Positions 27,464 through 36,878 are shown, counted from the stretch's first letter. The stretch is DNA of 64,000 bases from G963668345 sp965206025 (GCA_965206025.1 CBDBIU010000003.1:124001-188000); one strand, 5' to 3'. Numbers and translations are program-made. The notes: a model not told the origin generated them from the letters alone.

Positions 27464-29365
27464 CTACCGGTGGGCGAAATCGAGATTCTTCGTAATGCGA
27501 ACGCCCTCCGCGGCGAACAGCTCCAGGAAGTCGCTTGTCCGTTGCTGGGCTGTTCGTTCCTGCTCGACGCCTAGATTGACGTTCAGCAGGTCAACCATCC
27601 AGGGCGCCTTCTGGTCGAATCTCACGTAAGCGTCCACGACCACGTTCGCGACCGGGAGCGTAGTGCTCTTGGAGTCGTCGTGGACGTCCACGTTTCCGGC
27701 GTGCTGAAGCTTTACGTATTCTTCCGAGAGGAGCCGCGAGAACATCTCTTCGGTAAACGGATCGCCTTTTTTTGCGCCGGTTTCCTCATCCGCGGCCGTG
27801 AGGACGGCCGTCTTGTGCAGCCACTCCCAAAGAATGCTGAGCCGGATCTCTCCGGTGGCCATATCTTCCATGAGGTAGAGAACGTCGTCGTTGCCGAAGA
27901 AATCCGCCGGTTTTAGGGCCGCCGCCTGGAATCCTTGTTCAAAGGCGTTGCCGTACTGGACAGCCACGCTGATCAGGTCTCTGGCCCCGCGGATCGTCCG
28001 GGGAGCGGGATCGAGAAGAACCAAACCGTCGGCGTCGGAATCGGTGTGGGACAGAGGCGGGAACGACCGGCCGGCCTGGTTCGCTTGGCCGGCCCTCCCC
28101 CAAACCGGGCGGATGATATGGACCATCTTCCAGTGGGCCACCCACTTGCCGCTGGCCCCTTCTCTTTGTTCCCGTTCGGCGCCAAGAACCGCTCTCTTCA
28201 TGCTCTCGGAGACGCCCGCTTCCGATCCGACCGGGATATTAGGTTCCATGCCGCCCTGCCAGAGGGCACACTGCCCCTTGTTGTCGGGAGTGTTGGTCGC
28301 CCGCCGTACCCGGTCTTCGTAATTCCGCATGTAACCATAGGTCATGGTTACGGCATCGATGTTCGGGTGGATGAAATCCGGATCCCAGGCCATGGCATCG
28401 GCGACACTGTTGATGTAATCCCAACGGCCGGTGTTGAATCCGACAAAGCGGCTTCCTAGGGCCGCGCGAATCTCCATCAACTGGAACGAGGCCTCAATCT
28501 GCTCGACCAGAACATATGTCTTGATCGCCCCGCTCGCCAACCCCAGGCAGGTCTCCAGGCTGCTTAGAATGTCATTCCATAGCGCGGCTTCCTCCGCCGT
28601 CTGAATCTTCGGCAGATAAAGGACGAGGCTAGTTCCCTGTTTTTCCAGTGACTCGTGGTTATTGACGATGTAGAGGGTGGCGTCAACGATCGACGCGGAA
28701 AAGCCGCTGCCGTCGGCGTTGCGAATGTGACGATCATCCAAATGTAGACCGCGCGCCCGAAAGATTTTGGTGGTGAAGTCAAGTTGCCGGCGCCAGTCCG
28801 CCACGATCTTCCGTCCGAAGAAGCCCTCCGCCCAGGTGTTCATTTCTGTTGCCACGGACTCGGCCGCCCGCAAAAAGGTCGGGGCCTTCGCGAACGCTAG
28901 GCGAAGGTTGCGCTGGTTGTCCAGAGACATCGTCTCGATCTGGCCCAGGGCATCCTCGCCGTCGAACATCCATCCGTCAGCACCGGAGAGAAGGGCGTAG
29001 GCAACGTTGCGGATGCTCCTTTCCAACGGCGCGCGCGGTTTGGCCCCGGGACCGGTCCCTTGCACCCACTGGCACTTCAGGTCTTCCGGGATCGCGGAGC
29101 CGGTGAACCGTCCAGCTCGAGCGTCGGCGACCTTGATCCCCGTCCGAGGGATCGTGGATTCAGGGTCCGGAAAGTGGATCCTTTCACCCCGCTGAGCTCG
29201 CCCACGTCGGCGTTCGAGTCTTGCCTGCATCACAGTCTTGCGATCGCCGTCCAGGCCGGCCACCTCTGCTAAAACCTCAAGAGCCCTCGGTGTCACCACG
29301 TCGGCATAACGTTCCCTAACTCCCGCCCTGATTTCAAACACGTCGGATGTCTTGTTCATCACCAT
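27464..29365 (-). CDS. Malate synthase
   Basis: The 633-residue protein shows malate synthase hallmarks in order: GADGWMFDGEDALGQ, YVLVEQIEASFQLMEIR with the Mg-ligand glutamate, FVGFNTGRWDYINSVAD, and VLYLMEDMATGEIRLSILWEW with the catalytic aspartate region. It condenses glyoxylate and acetyl-CoA to malate (glyoxylate bypass). It is longer than the roughly 530-residue A-form, mainly through extra N-terminal residues and an insertion at about 370-460. Isocitrate lyase is not in the window. The gene is monocistronic, between repeat-bearing gaps. Confidence 0.88.
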   Translation of the reverse strand: MVMNKTSDVFEIRAGVRERYADVVTPRALEVLAEVAGLDGDRKTVMQARLERRRGRAQRGERIHFPDPESTIPRTGIKVADARAGRFTGSAIPEDLKCQWVQGTGPGAKPRAPLERSIRNVAYALLSGADGWMFDGEDALGQIETMSLDNQRNLRLAFAKAPTFLRAAESVATEMNTWAEGFFGRKIVADWRRQLDFTTKIFRARGLHLDDRHIRNADGSGFSASIVDATLYIVNNHESLEKQGTSLVLYLPKIQTAEEAALWNDILSSLETCLGLASGAIKTYVLVEQIEASFQLMEIRAALGSRFVGFNTGRWDYINSVADAMAWDPDFIHPNIDAVTMTYGYMRNYEDRVRRATNTPDNKGQCALWQGGMEPNIPVGSEAGVSESMKRAVLGAEREQREGASGKWVAHWKMVHIIRPVWGRAGQANQAGRSFPPLSHTDSDADGLVLLDPAPRTIRGARDLISVAVQYGNAFEQGFQAAALKPADFFGNDDVLYLMEDMATGEIRLSILWEWLHKTAVLTAADEETGAKKGDPFTEEMFSRLLSEEYVKLQHAGNVDVHDDSKSTTLPVANVVVDAYVRFDQKAPWMVDLLNVNLGVEQERTAQQRTSDFLELFAAEGVRITKNLDFAHR

Positions 29366-29603
29366 CAGAGTACGAAAAAACTCCTCCCGCTTGCTTGCGG
29401 ATCCCTACAAGCCGAGCCGGCGGACGCCACCGCAGTCGACGCTGAGACCAGCGACGCACGGTTTGACCCCGTCGTCCCGCGGTGGTACCTTCCAGGGAAG
29501 GAGTTGCCCAACCTCCTCCGAGCGCCCCGGCCCGGTCGTTGAACCTGGCTGATCCCCGCGCTTGAAACCGTCATTTCTTTAGTTGTGAACCGAGAAGGCC
29601 CCT

Positions 29604-30047
29604 GTGAAGTTCCTTCGCCATTGGCTCCGGGCGCGGCTTGACCGACGCTTGCCGCGGCACCTCCGCGACGCCCGCAAGGGAGAAGACTTGGCCTACAACT
29701 ACCTGCGCCGAAGGGGCTACACCATCGTTGCGCGCAACTACCGTCCCCGGAGCGGCAAACAGGAGCTCGATCTTGTCGCCTGGGACAAAGAACAGCTAGC
29801 CGTGATCGAGGTGAAAACGCGCGCCAGCGACGAGTTCGGCGAACCGGCCCGAGCCGTTGACCTCCGCAAACGACGGCATCTAATTCGCGCGGCCGCGGAA
29901 TATGCGCGGTGAGCCGGCGTCGACGCGGGCAAACTGCGCTTCGACATCGTCAGCGTCGTCCTCGAGGACGAGGCTCGCGTGCAACTCCAAAAGGACGCCT
30001 TTTCGCGGCGCTCCGTCGATGCTCAGGGGCGAAAACGACTGTTCTAG
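29604..30047 (+). pseudogene. yraN: YraN (UPF0102) endonuclease-like gene with in-frame TGA
   Basis: The frame begins GEDLAYNYLRRRGYTIVARN and contains QELDLVAWDKEQLAVIEVKTRA, the YraN/UPF0102 core with the D...E.K nuclease-like motif. At 29910-29912 it hits TGA, where CGA would read Arg. Beyond it the same frame continues with 45 more codons (AGVDAGKLRFDIVSVVLED, then VQLQKDAFSRR) and stops with TAG at 30045-30047. The post-stop part matches the family's normal C-terminus (RFDIVSV...DAF). Thus it is a nonsense allele of about 147 codons, a sequencing error, or a readthrough case. The truncated form would be 102 residues. Confidence 0.8.
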
Positions 30048-30222
30048 CGCAGCGCGGCCACATTGCGACGATGTGCGTGAGCAAGGCCGGTCGGCCAGTT
30101 TCGCGCCCGCGCGGGTTCGGTGGTTTATTGGCTCTTCGATGCCGCGAAATTGGCGCCACTCCCCGCCGCGAGCCGCAGGCGTTTTTCGTGCTCGAAGCAG
30201 CTACAAAAGTGGATCCCTCAGC

Positions 30223-30942
30223 TCACCCCTTGCGCGGTGGGCGTGAGGGCCTCACTTCCACCCGGCTCGCTAGGCTGCGGTCGGGCATCCGCAGTAGGTG
30301 CAGCACGGTTTCGGCAAGGTGCCCGGGGTCGATCTTCCATTCGCTGCCGGCCATGTTGTGGCGGCCAAACTCGGTTTGAACACTGCCGGGCATGACCGAG
30401 CTGACCCGGATGTTGTCGTACCGCAACTCCTGCATGATCGCTTCGGTGAAGCCGACCAGACCGAATTTCGAGGCATTGTAGGCGCTTCCGCCCGGGAAAG
30501 CGTTCTTGCCCGCCAGGCTGCCGATGTTGATGATGAAGCCCCCTCCGCCCTTTTTCATCAAGGGGATGGCCTCGCGGGAACAGTAGAAGGGGCCACTCAA
30601 ATTCGTGTCGATGATCTCCCTCCACTGCGCAGGGTCCATCTCGGCGATCGGCGCGAATCCCCCGACGCCGGCATTGTTGATCAGGAAGTCGAGTTGGCCG
30701 AGAGTTTCCTCGACGAAGGCAAAGAAGCCCTCGACCTCCTCCAGACGGCCGACGTCGCAGGCGCGGCCCACGGCCCGGCCCTTCGATCCCATCTCGTCCA
30801 CCGCCCGCCGGACGTCCGCCTCCTTGCGGCTGCAGACAGCTACCGACGCACCCACGTCGAGCAGAGCTTCCGCAATGGCGCGCCCAATGCCCCGGGTGGC
30901 CCCTGTAACGACGGCGACTTTCCCTTCAAGATCCTGTCCCAT
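30223..30942 (-). CDS. Short-chain dehydrogenase/reductase
   Basis: Classical SDR of 239 residues: cofactor motif TGATRGIGRAIA (TGxxxGIG), adenine-site CDVGRLEEV, NNAGVGGF, catalytic Ser in INIGSLAGK, and catalytic YNASK. The SRK residues after beta-2 (VCSRKEAD) suggest NADP preference. It oxidises or reduces an alcohol/ketone; sequence alone does not tell the substrate. It is similar in form to FabG but no fatty-acid genes adjoin. Confidence 0.93.
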   Translation of the reverse strand: MGQDLEGKVAVVTGATRGIGRAIAEALLDVGASVAVCSRKEADVRRAVDEMGSKGRAVGRACDVGRLEEVEGFFAFVEETLGQLDFLINNAGVGGFAPIAEMDPAQWREIIDTNLSGPFYCSREAIPLMKKGGGGFIINIGSLAGKNAFPGGSAYNASKFGLVGFTEAIMQELRYDNIRVSSVMPGSVQTEFGRHNMAGSEWKIDPGHLAETVLHLLRMPDRSLASRVEVRPSRPPRKG

Positions 30943-31064
30943 AGTGGTTCCTTTCTTCTTGATCTTCGCCGGACGGCTCGGTAAGCGGCCCGGCCGTAGG
31001 TCTCGACGTGGATTCCCGACTCGTCGGCACTCGTTACGATATCATCCCGGCTACATGCCGGGAC

Positions 31065-31443
31065 TAACGCGCTTTTCTGACCACGGTCACGGCGATTGGG
31101 GCGAAAAAGCCCGGCGGCCATGGCTCGCGGCGGCAGTTAGTGTAGATTGTCCCTCGTACAGTGTGTCGGCAAGCGACCGCGACATGTCACGCCCAGACAA
31201 GCTGAAGCTTGTCGGCACCGCCAACCGGGACAAACACAAGTGTTTGTCGCCACCTGTGCAGCGGGGTCGTTGGGAGAATGAGAAAAAGCCGCAGGTCTGG
31301 GCCAAACGGCGGCCCAGCCCTGCGCTACAACAGCCCTTGGTGAGTCGCCATGGACTTTGCACACGCCGCGGCATGAAAATATGTCCGGTAACGCGATTCC
31401 TGTTACAGACCGGGCCTGTTTTCAAAGCGGAAAAGCGAGCTAA
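31065..31443. repeat. Composite intergenic repeat with tandem hairpins
   Basis: Ends are CTAACGCGCTTTTCTGACCAC-like on the left (about 31065) and GCGGAAAAGCGAGCTAA-like on the right (to about 31443), degenerate versions of the CTAGCCCGC ends. Inside are two palindromes: GACAAGC-tgaa-GCTTGTC (about 31198-31215) and GACAAACAC-aa-GTGTTTGTC (about 31228-31248). The pair, including the ACATGTC.CGCCCA lead-in, recurs at 62487-62555. The rest of 30943-31497 holds no gene. Confidence 0.6.
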
Positions 31444-31497
31444 TTCGGTTGACTCAGCGGCGTTTACGCCATATTCTTTGGTGACAGAGGATCAAAT

Positions 31498-32366
31498 GTG
31501 AGCGAGATTCCCAAACAATCCGCCGGCGGCGTTCCCGAAGGGCTAGAAGTGGCGGCAGTGTCTCGCGCTCGCGCCCGTTGGCTGACGGCGGCGGTTGTCC
31601 TGTTTGGTTTTTCGGCTCTTCCGGGTTTTTAGTGGGTGGCCAACGGGTAGCCGGCTCCTCCATCCTGCCGACCCGACGTCGCCCGCAGTCACATCGGAGC
31701 CCAAAAGGCGGCCAAGAAATCCCCAAATACCCTACACGCCAGTCCGGTCGTGGGCAACTCGTAAAGGGAATAAGACACTGATAAACAGGGAGTTATCTCT
31801 TTGAGTGTGGCCACTGGATGACAGTTGTGGATCCGCATTTCACAGCCTTCGGGAGACTGTACGACTACCTGCCAGCAGCCTTGCTCTACTCGTAACCCTT
31901 TGTTTATCAGTAATTCTTTTTGGCCAACGCAGTCGCCGCCCGGCCTTGGGGGCCGTAGAGTTGTCACGAAGCCCTTGAATGGCACCGAAGCAGGCTCCGG
32001 GAGGTCGGCCTCACAGTGGCGAGGGATCCGTCACTCACCGCCGCCAGCCACTAAAATCCCAGAAGAGCCGGTTTTTCTAGTTTTGTCGCCTTCTTCCAGA
32101 CACCCCGTCCCCATCCCGGCAAGAAAGTAGAAGTCTTGAGCTGGGATTGGTGGCGGTACCCCAGAGAAAGCAATGCGTTCTTGCTGCTTCAGGAAATCAC
32201 CGCCGACTTAAACAGCATTTACGCCCTACCTGGTGACGGACCAGGAAAAGAAAGGGTCTGGGGTGAAGCCTATGGTCGGCATGTGAATCGTTTTGGCGTG
32301 ATGCCCTTCACCGATTCCCATCGCCAAGCTTTCCTGGAAATGTCAACAGGAGTCCATGTTAGTTAG
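31498..32366 (+). pseudogene. Small membrane protein gene split by MITE copy 2
   Basis: GTG 31498, preceded by GAGG, opens a frame that runs into the MITE at 31614. Deleting the element plus one 8-bp duplication joins codon 39 (TC + T, Ser) and continues in frame from 32078 to TAG 32364-32366. The reconstructed product is 134 residues: a hydrophilic start, one membrane helix spanning the insertion site (WLTAAVVLFGF/SSFVAFFQ), and a hydrophilic domain (SWDWWRYPRESNAFLLLQEI, GRHVNRFGVMPFTDSHR). I do not recognise the family. The rejoining frame is strong evidence that this was a gene and that the insertion is recent. Confidence 0.75.
31606..32077 (+). mobile_element. ISL3-like MITE copy 2 with target duplications
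   Basis: The element is 31614-32069 (456 bp) with duplication GGTTTTTC at 31606-31613 and 32070-32077. By eye it is identical to copy 1 and in the same orientation. It sits in the membrane-helix codons of the small gene at 31498-32366. Confidence 0.93.
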
Positions 32367-32664
32367 TTTCCGGTGCGAAATACGTTTCCGCGGCGAGGCG
32401 GCGGGGAGCGCCACCAATTTCGCGCGTTCAAAGAATCAACAAGTCGCGGGGATTTCCAGACGCGAAGCCGGTGCCCGTCCCCGGGCACATCAGGCGTCGC
32501 TTCCGCCGCGGCGGGAGAGCGGGAAACCACGAAACCCTTGCGCGATCCACCAATGTTGTTGGCCGAGCGGGAAAGTAGCGGAGCGCATCATCACACTGAC
32601 GATAGAATAGGAGGAAGAGACGCCGGCCTCGTCCGCCTCCAAGAAAACCCGGTCCGACAAACGC

Positions 32665-33936
32665 GTGATCCTCGCTGCTCTGCTGGTGCTTGTTCTCCTT
32701 GCCGCGGGAGGCGTCTGCGCCCAAGGCCCCCTGCTCCCCGTTGAGCTTCAGCGACTCGCCGGCGAGTACCTAGATTCCGGCGACCAAGTTGACCGCGATC
32801 GGCTTCTCGCCTACGTCCGCAAATCCACCTCCCGAGAAACAAAGGGCCTAGCACGGTTCGCCCTTGGCATGGGCGACCACAAAGCCGAGAACCACGCCCA
32901 AGCCGCCGAGGAGCTTGAAAAAGCAGCCGCCGAAATGGCCGAGTTGGCCGATTACGCCCGATACTACCAGGCGCGCAGCTTGGCCGCGGCCGAGAAATTT
33001 GGCGAGGCGGCCGGGTTGCTGGCGGGCTTTGAGAGGAGCTTCGCGGAAAGCCGCCTGGTTCCAGGCGCCGGACGGCTGCGGGCTGAATCGTTGATCCGCT
33101 CCGAGCAAAGAGACCAGGCCAGAAAGCTACTCGAGGCCGAGAAGTCCCCGGTCGCCAAACCCGTTCGACTCTGGCTGTTGGGCCGCATCGAGGAACTCGA
33201 CGGTAAACCGCTCAGGGCCGTGCGGACGTACCGGCAAGCCTACTACAAATACCCACTCTCACCACAGGCGGAAGAAGCCGAGAAGCGGCTTGACATACTG
33301 CGGCGAAAGTTGGGCGAGCGCTATCCGGCGGCCCCGTCCTCCTGGAGACTGGGGAGGGCGGATGTCCTTTTCCGGGCCTCGAAGTACCCCCGAGCCGGGG
33401 CGACGAACAGTCGCTTTTCGATACTCAACAAAATCGTCGTCGTTGTTGGTGGAATCATATTCTGCTTAGGGATTCTAGATGTAATAGGGTGGCTGCCGGA
33501 GGAACCCGCCGGGCAAACAGATGTTGAAGCGTTAAGAGCCAAAGCCGAACAGGGAGACGCCGGGTCCCAGTCCGCCCTGGGCGCCGAGTACTACTTGGGC
33601 CGAGGTATGCCGCAGGACTACGCCGAAGCCGCCAAGTGGTTTCGGATGGCCGCCGAGCAGGGAGACGCCGAGGCCCAGTACAACCTCGGCGTCAGGTACG
33701 GCACGGGCCAAGGTGTCGCGCGAGACTACGTACAGGCGGACATGTGGTTGAACCTAGCGGCGTCTCGGTCGCAAGGCGAAGACCTTGTGGAATCCACGGA
33801 ATCCACCAAATTAAGAGAACTACTCGCTGAAGAAATGACTCCCGACCAAATAGCCGAAGCTCAGCGCCTAGCCCGCGAGTGGAAGCCGAAGACGTGGGAT
33901 GAATTGAAGAATGGGTTGGAGGCGAAGAGCCGGTAG
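32665..33936 (+). CDS. Chimeric protein: lytic-transglycosylase-like helical N-terminus plus Sel1 repeats
   Basis: Residues 20-245 resemble the alpha-superhelix that precedes the catalytic domain of Slt-type lytic transglycosylases (LGRIEELDGKPLRAVRTYRQ, YYKYPLSPQAEEAEKRLDIL, RLGRADVLFRASKYPRA). The catalytic domain is absent. After about residue 247 the character changes to a membrane helix (KIVVVVGGIIFCLGILDVIGW) and two Sel1/TPR-like repeats (SALGAEYYLGRGMPQDYAEA, NLGVRYGTGQGVARDY). This looks like a fusion of two broken genes. The GTG start at 32665 gives a signal peptide without positive charges; an in-frame ACG at 32620, 5 nt after AGGAGG, would restore a KKTRSDKR n-region and may be a mutated ATG. 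Confidence 0.65.
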   Translation: MILAALLVLVLLAAGGVCAQGPLLPVELQRLAGEYLDSGDQVDRDRLLAYVRKSTSRETKGLARFALGMGDHKAENHAQAAEELEKAAAEMAELADYARYYQARSLAAAEKFGEAAGLLAGFERSFAESRLVPGAGRLRAESLIRSEQRDQARKLLEAEKSPVAKPVRLWLLGRIEELDGKPLRAVRTYRQAYYKYPLSPQAEEAEKRLDILRRKLGERYPAAPSSWRLGRADVLFRASKYPRAGATNSRFSILNKIVVVVGGIIFCLGILDVIGWLPEEPAGQTDVEALRAKAEQGDAGSQSALGAEYYLGRGMPQDYAEAAKWFRMAAEQGDAEAQYNLGVRYGTGQGVARDYVQADMWLNLAASRSQGEDLVESTESTKLRELLAEEMTPDQIAEAQRLAREWKPKTWDELKNGLEAKSR

Positions 33937-34128
33937 CGTGGACACGCACAAGGCCGCTGCCCGGCGGTTGTAGCGCGGACCTGGCGCTGTTCCAGTGTCC
34001 GCGTCCGTAGGCGCCTACCGAGAAACAGAATTGCCAAACGAAGCCAATTTTGTATAACACCTTTTGTTACAGTGAGTTACATCTGATTTGGTGGGCTGAT
34101 CGCGTCATTCGACCTCCGTTGGTGAGAG

Positions 34129-35235
34129 ATGCGGGCTAGCGTCTCGACATCCCGGTCCTCCAATTCGCGCGACCGGAAACTCGTCCAATCACTGCTTCGC
34201 TGGTATCACCGTCACCGACGGGATCTGCCCTGGCGAGGGACCCGCGATCCCTACCGCATCTGGGTTTCGGAAATCATGCTGCAGCAAACGCGCGTGGCAA
34301 CCGTCATTCCCTACTACGAACGCTTCCTGAAACGGTTCCCCGCCGTCGAATCTCTTGCCAAGGTTCGCGAACAGACTCTCCTCGGCTATTGGAGCGGACT
34401 CGGCTATTACCGCCGAGCGGGGATGATGCGAGCGGCAGCTCGCAAGGTAGTGAGCGAACATGGCGGCGCGTTCCCGGAAAGCTTCGAAGAGCTACGGGCT
34501 CTGCCCGGCATTGGGGACTATACCGCGGCGGCCGTAGCGAGCATCGCCTTCGAGCAGCCTTGCGCGGTCGTAGACGGCAACGTCATCCGCGTACTTACGC
34601 GCGTCGACGACGACTCGCGCGAGGTTACAAGCTCGCCTGTGCGGCGCGACCTGCAAACGCGAGCTCAGCAGCTTATCGCCGCCGCCGGCCCGCGCAGCCG
34701 CGGAGCGTTCAATCAAGCGATGATGGAGTTGGGTTCGCTTCTATGCGCCCGCCGCAAACCGCGGTGCCTGATCTGCCCCGTCGCTTCGTACTGCAAAGCA
34801 CGACAGGAGGGCGTACAGGAGCAACGCCCCGTTAGGCCCGAGAAGCGCCGCCCGGTTCGGCTGCAATTGGCCGTCGCGCTGGTCGAACGCGGCCGGAAGA
34901 TTCTACTTAGGCAACGGCCGCGGGAAGATCCCCTCATGCCCGGGTTTTGGGAGTTGCCCGAGGTTCAAGGCCCCCGCTTGAAAGCAGACTGTTTCCACGC
35001 TCTGGGCATTCAAAAACACCAGCGGCTGGCGACGTTTCGTCACGCGATCACTTTTCGCGAATACCGGGGAGCCGTCTACCGGGGAGAGCTGGCCGCTCAG
35101 CCGCCTGACGGTTACCGCTGGGTCTCGCCCGAGAGGCTTAGAAGCCTTCCCCTGACTACCATCACCCGCAAGGCCTTGGCCGCGGCGCGCGGCCGGGGCG
35201 ATAAACCTCCGCTTGCGTCTCCCGGAAACGGCTAA
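34129..35235 (+). CDS. mutY: A/G-specific adenine glycosylase MutY
   Basis: The 368-residue protein has the MutY layout: WVSEIMLQQTRVATVIPYY with the catalytic Glu, HhH motif LPGIGDYTAAAVAS, catalytic Asp in CAVVDGNVIRVL, Fe-S cluster cysteines C-x6-C-x2-C-x5-C (CARRKPRCLICPVASYC), and a C-terminal NUDIX-like domain (RLQLAVALVERGRKILLRQR, DPLMPGFWELPE) that recognises 8-oxoG. It removes adenine mispaired with 8-oxoguanine. The ATG at 34129 lies inside an end of the CTAGCCCGC repeat (GGTGAGAGATGCGGGCTAG, 34121-34139), so the first few codons come from the repeat. Confidence 0.96.
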   Translation: MRASVSTSRSSNSRDRKLVQSLLRWYHRHRRDLPWRGTRDPYRIWVSEIMLQQTRVATVIPYYERFLKRFPAVESLAKVREQTLLGYWSGLGYYRRAGMMRAAARKVVSEHGGAFPESFEELRALPGIGDYTAAAVASIAFEQPCAVVDGNVIRVLTRVDDDSREVTSSPVRRDLQTRAQQLIAAAGPRSRGAFNQAMMELGSLLCARRKPRCLICPVASYCKARQEGVQEQRPVRPEKRRPVRLQLAVALVERGRKILLRQRPREDPLMPGFWELPEVQGPRLKADCFHALGIQKHQRLATFRHAITFREYRGAVYRGELAAQPPDGYRWVSPERLRSLPLTTITRKALAAARGRGDKPPLASPGNG

Positions 35236-35334
35236 CCCGCCGGTCGCTTGCGCCTGCCCAGTAATCTCGACGTACAATCTTTTCACGAATTCGCACGGGA
35301 CAACATGTACGAATCGGTTGAGCAGACCGTCGGC

Positions 35335-35356
35335 TAGCCGGCTTTTCTCACCTCCT
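35335..35356. repeat. Single repeat end (CTAGCCGGCTTTTCTCACC)
   Basis: One end of the CTAGCCCGC-type repeat without a visible partner, between mutY and the following secreted-protein gene. Similar solo ends lie at about 11226-11250, 38013-38034 and 47541-47561. Confidence 0.5.
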
Positions 35357-35444
35357 GTCGGCCGAAACCGCGTTTGCCGCCTGAATCAGCGAAACTTTTC
35401 CAAATAATCCGCGTTCTACTAGAGAGGAAGCGCCCCCGCGGGGC

Positions 35445-36878
35445 TTGAATCGAGTGAGCCGGATGCCCTATCGCCGCCTGATCGTAGCGCTTGTGCTGAC
35501 GTTCTTCCTCTGCCTTCCGGTCTACTTGGTTTCCCGGCCCACTGGCGGCGACGTAGAACTCCGTCGGACGGGCGGCAGCTTCCCCGGGGAGAGCAGTTGT
35601 GCGACCGGCGAGTGCCATGGCGGGCCGCCGAACACCGGTCCGGGACAGGTTTCGATCAGCGTCGACGGGTTGCCGCTCAGCCAATATGGCTACGCCCCAG
35701 GCGAAACTGTTCCGGTTGTGGTGGCCGTATCCGACCCGGACCAGCAACGCTGGGGATTCCAGCTCACCGCGCGCACGCCGGACGGCTGCAATCAGGCCGG
35801 CACGTTCGCCCCATCCGGGTCCGAGACCAACGTGCTGATCCGGCAGGACACGTCGGCAGTCGGGGGTTGCCCGCAGGCGACCATTCAATTCCCTGTCCAT
35901 TCTTTTCCGAAGTTCGGTCCGGGCGGCGCGAGCTACACCGTCGACTGGACGGCTCCGGCCGGCAACATCGGGTCGATCGTCTTCGCCGCTGCCGGTAACG
36001 CCGCCAATGGCGACAACATGAAGACTGGGGATAAGATCTACACCACGGAAGGTGCGGTCGAAGTCGCCGGCGGCGCTGGCGGACTCAACCCTTCGATTAG
36101 CTCCGGCGGCGTCATTCTGGCCAATCTGCTGCCGACGATTACGTCGATCTCGGCGAACTCGATCATCAGCATCTACGGAGAGAACATGGCTGCCGAAGGC
36201 ACGTTCCGCCGGATCGAGTCCGGCGATCTGGTGGACAACAAGCTCCCGACCGAGCTGGCCGGCGCATGTGTCGAAGTCGGGGGAACACGTTCGCCGATGT
36301 TCTTTGTCTCGCCGGGACAATTGAACGTCCAGACGCCGACTCTGGTCGGTTTGGGCGCGGTTTCGGTCGTCGTCATCACGGACTGCGGAACCGGCTCGGA
36401 AAGCCGCAGCGATCCCGAGTTCGTCACGATGGAAGCGTTAACACCGGCGTTCTTCGTCAAGAATTTTGTGGACGCGGCAGGCAAGAACCCGATCGCGGCT
36501 CTACACGGCGGGGGACCCGAAGAGGTCGGCGACCCGAGCGAGGTTCCCGGTGCGACACCGGCCCTGCCCGGCGAGTTCATCAGCCTGTTTGGGACCGGAT
36601 TCGGCCCCACCGACCCGCCCTTCAACGCCGGCGAGGTGCCTCAACTCGAGGCGCCGCCCGGCGCCGCGGAAGTAACGAACCCGGTAAGCGTGACCATTGG
36701 TGGCCTTCCCGTTCCCGATCAAGATGTCCCCTATGCCGGCGCCGCCCCCTGTTGCGCAGGTCTTTATCAATTGGTCATCAAGGTCCCCGACAACACCCCG
36801 GACGGCAATCTTGCCGTAGTCGCTACTGTGGGCGGTGTCTCGACACCCGACGGGCCTTATGTAACGGTGATGCGGTAG
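35445..36878 (+). CDS. Choice-of-anchor V-like protein with Solibacter-type C-terminal domain
   Basis: A membrane-spanning signal (RRLIVALVLTFFLCLPVYLV) leads to a mature protein beginning with GESSCATGECHGGPPNTGPG. This C-x4-CH motif resembles a variant c-type haem site and is typical of the choice-of-anchor V/Reeler-like domain that follows (residues 60-205, beta-rich, RWGFQLTARTPDG). Residues 225-477 are a TIGR03437-like domain (ANSIISIYGENMAAEG, PMFFVSPGQLNVQTP, LPGEFISLFGTGFGPT). It is an exported protein of unknown function, possibly a redox carrier. The start may be TTG 35445, GTG 35454 or ATG 35463. Confidence 0.78.
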   Translation: MNRVSRMPYRRLIVALVLTFFLCLPVYLVSRPTGGDVELRRTGGSFPGESSCATGECHGGPPNTGPGQVSISVDGLPLSQYGYAPGETVPVVVAVSDPDQQRWGFQLTARTPDGCNQAGTFAPSGSETNVLIRQDTSAVGGCPQATIQFPVHSFPKFGPGGASYTVDWTAPAGNIGSIVFAAAGNAANGDNMKTGDKIYTTEGAVEVAGGAGGLNPSISSGGVILANLLPTITSISANSIISIYGENMAAEGTFRRIESGDLVDNKLPTELAGACVEVGGTRSPMFFVSPGQLNVQTPTLVGLGAVSVVVITDCGTGSESRSDPEFVTMEALTPAFFVKNFVDAAGKNPIAALHGGGPEEVGDPSEVPGATPALPGEFISLFGTGFGPTDPPFNAGEVPQLEAPPGAAEVTNPVSVTIGGLPVPDQDVPYAGAAPCCAGLYQLVIKVPDNTPDGNLAVVATVGGVSTPDGPYVTVMR

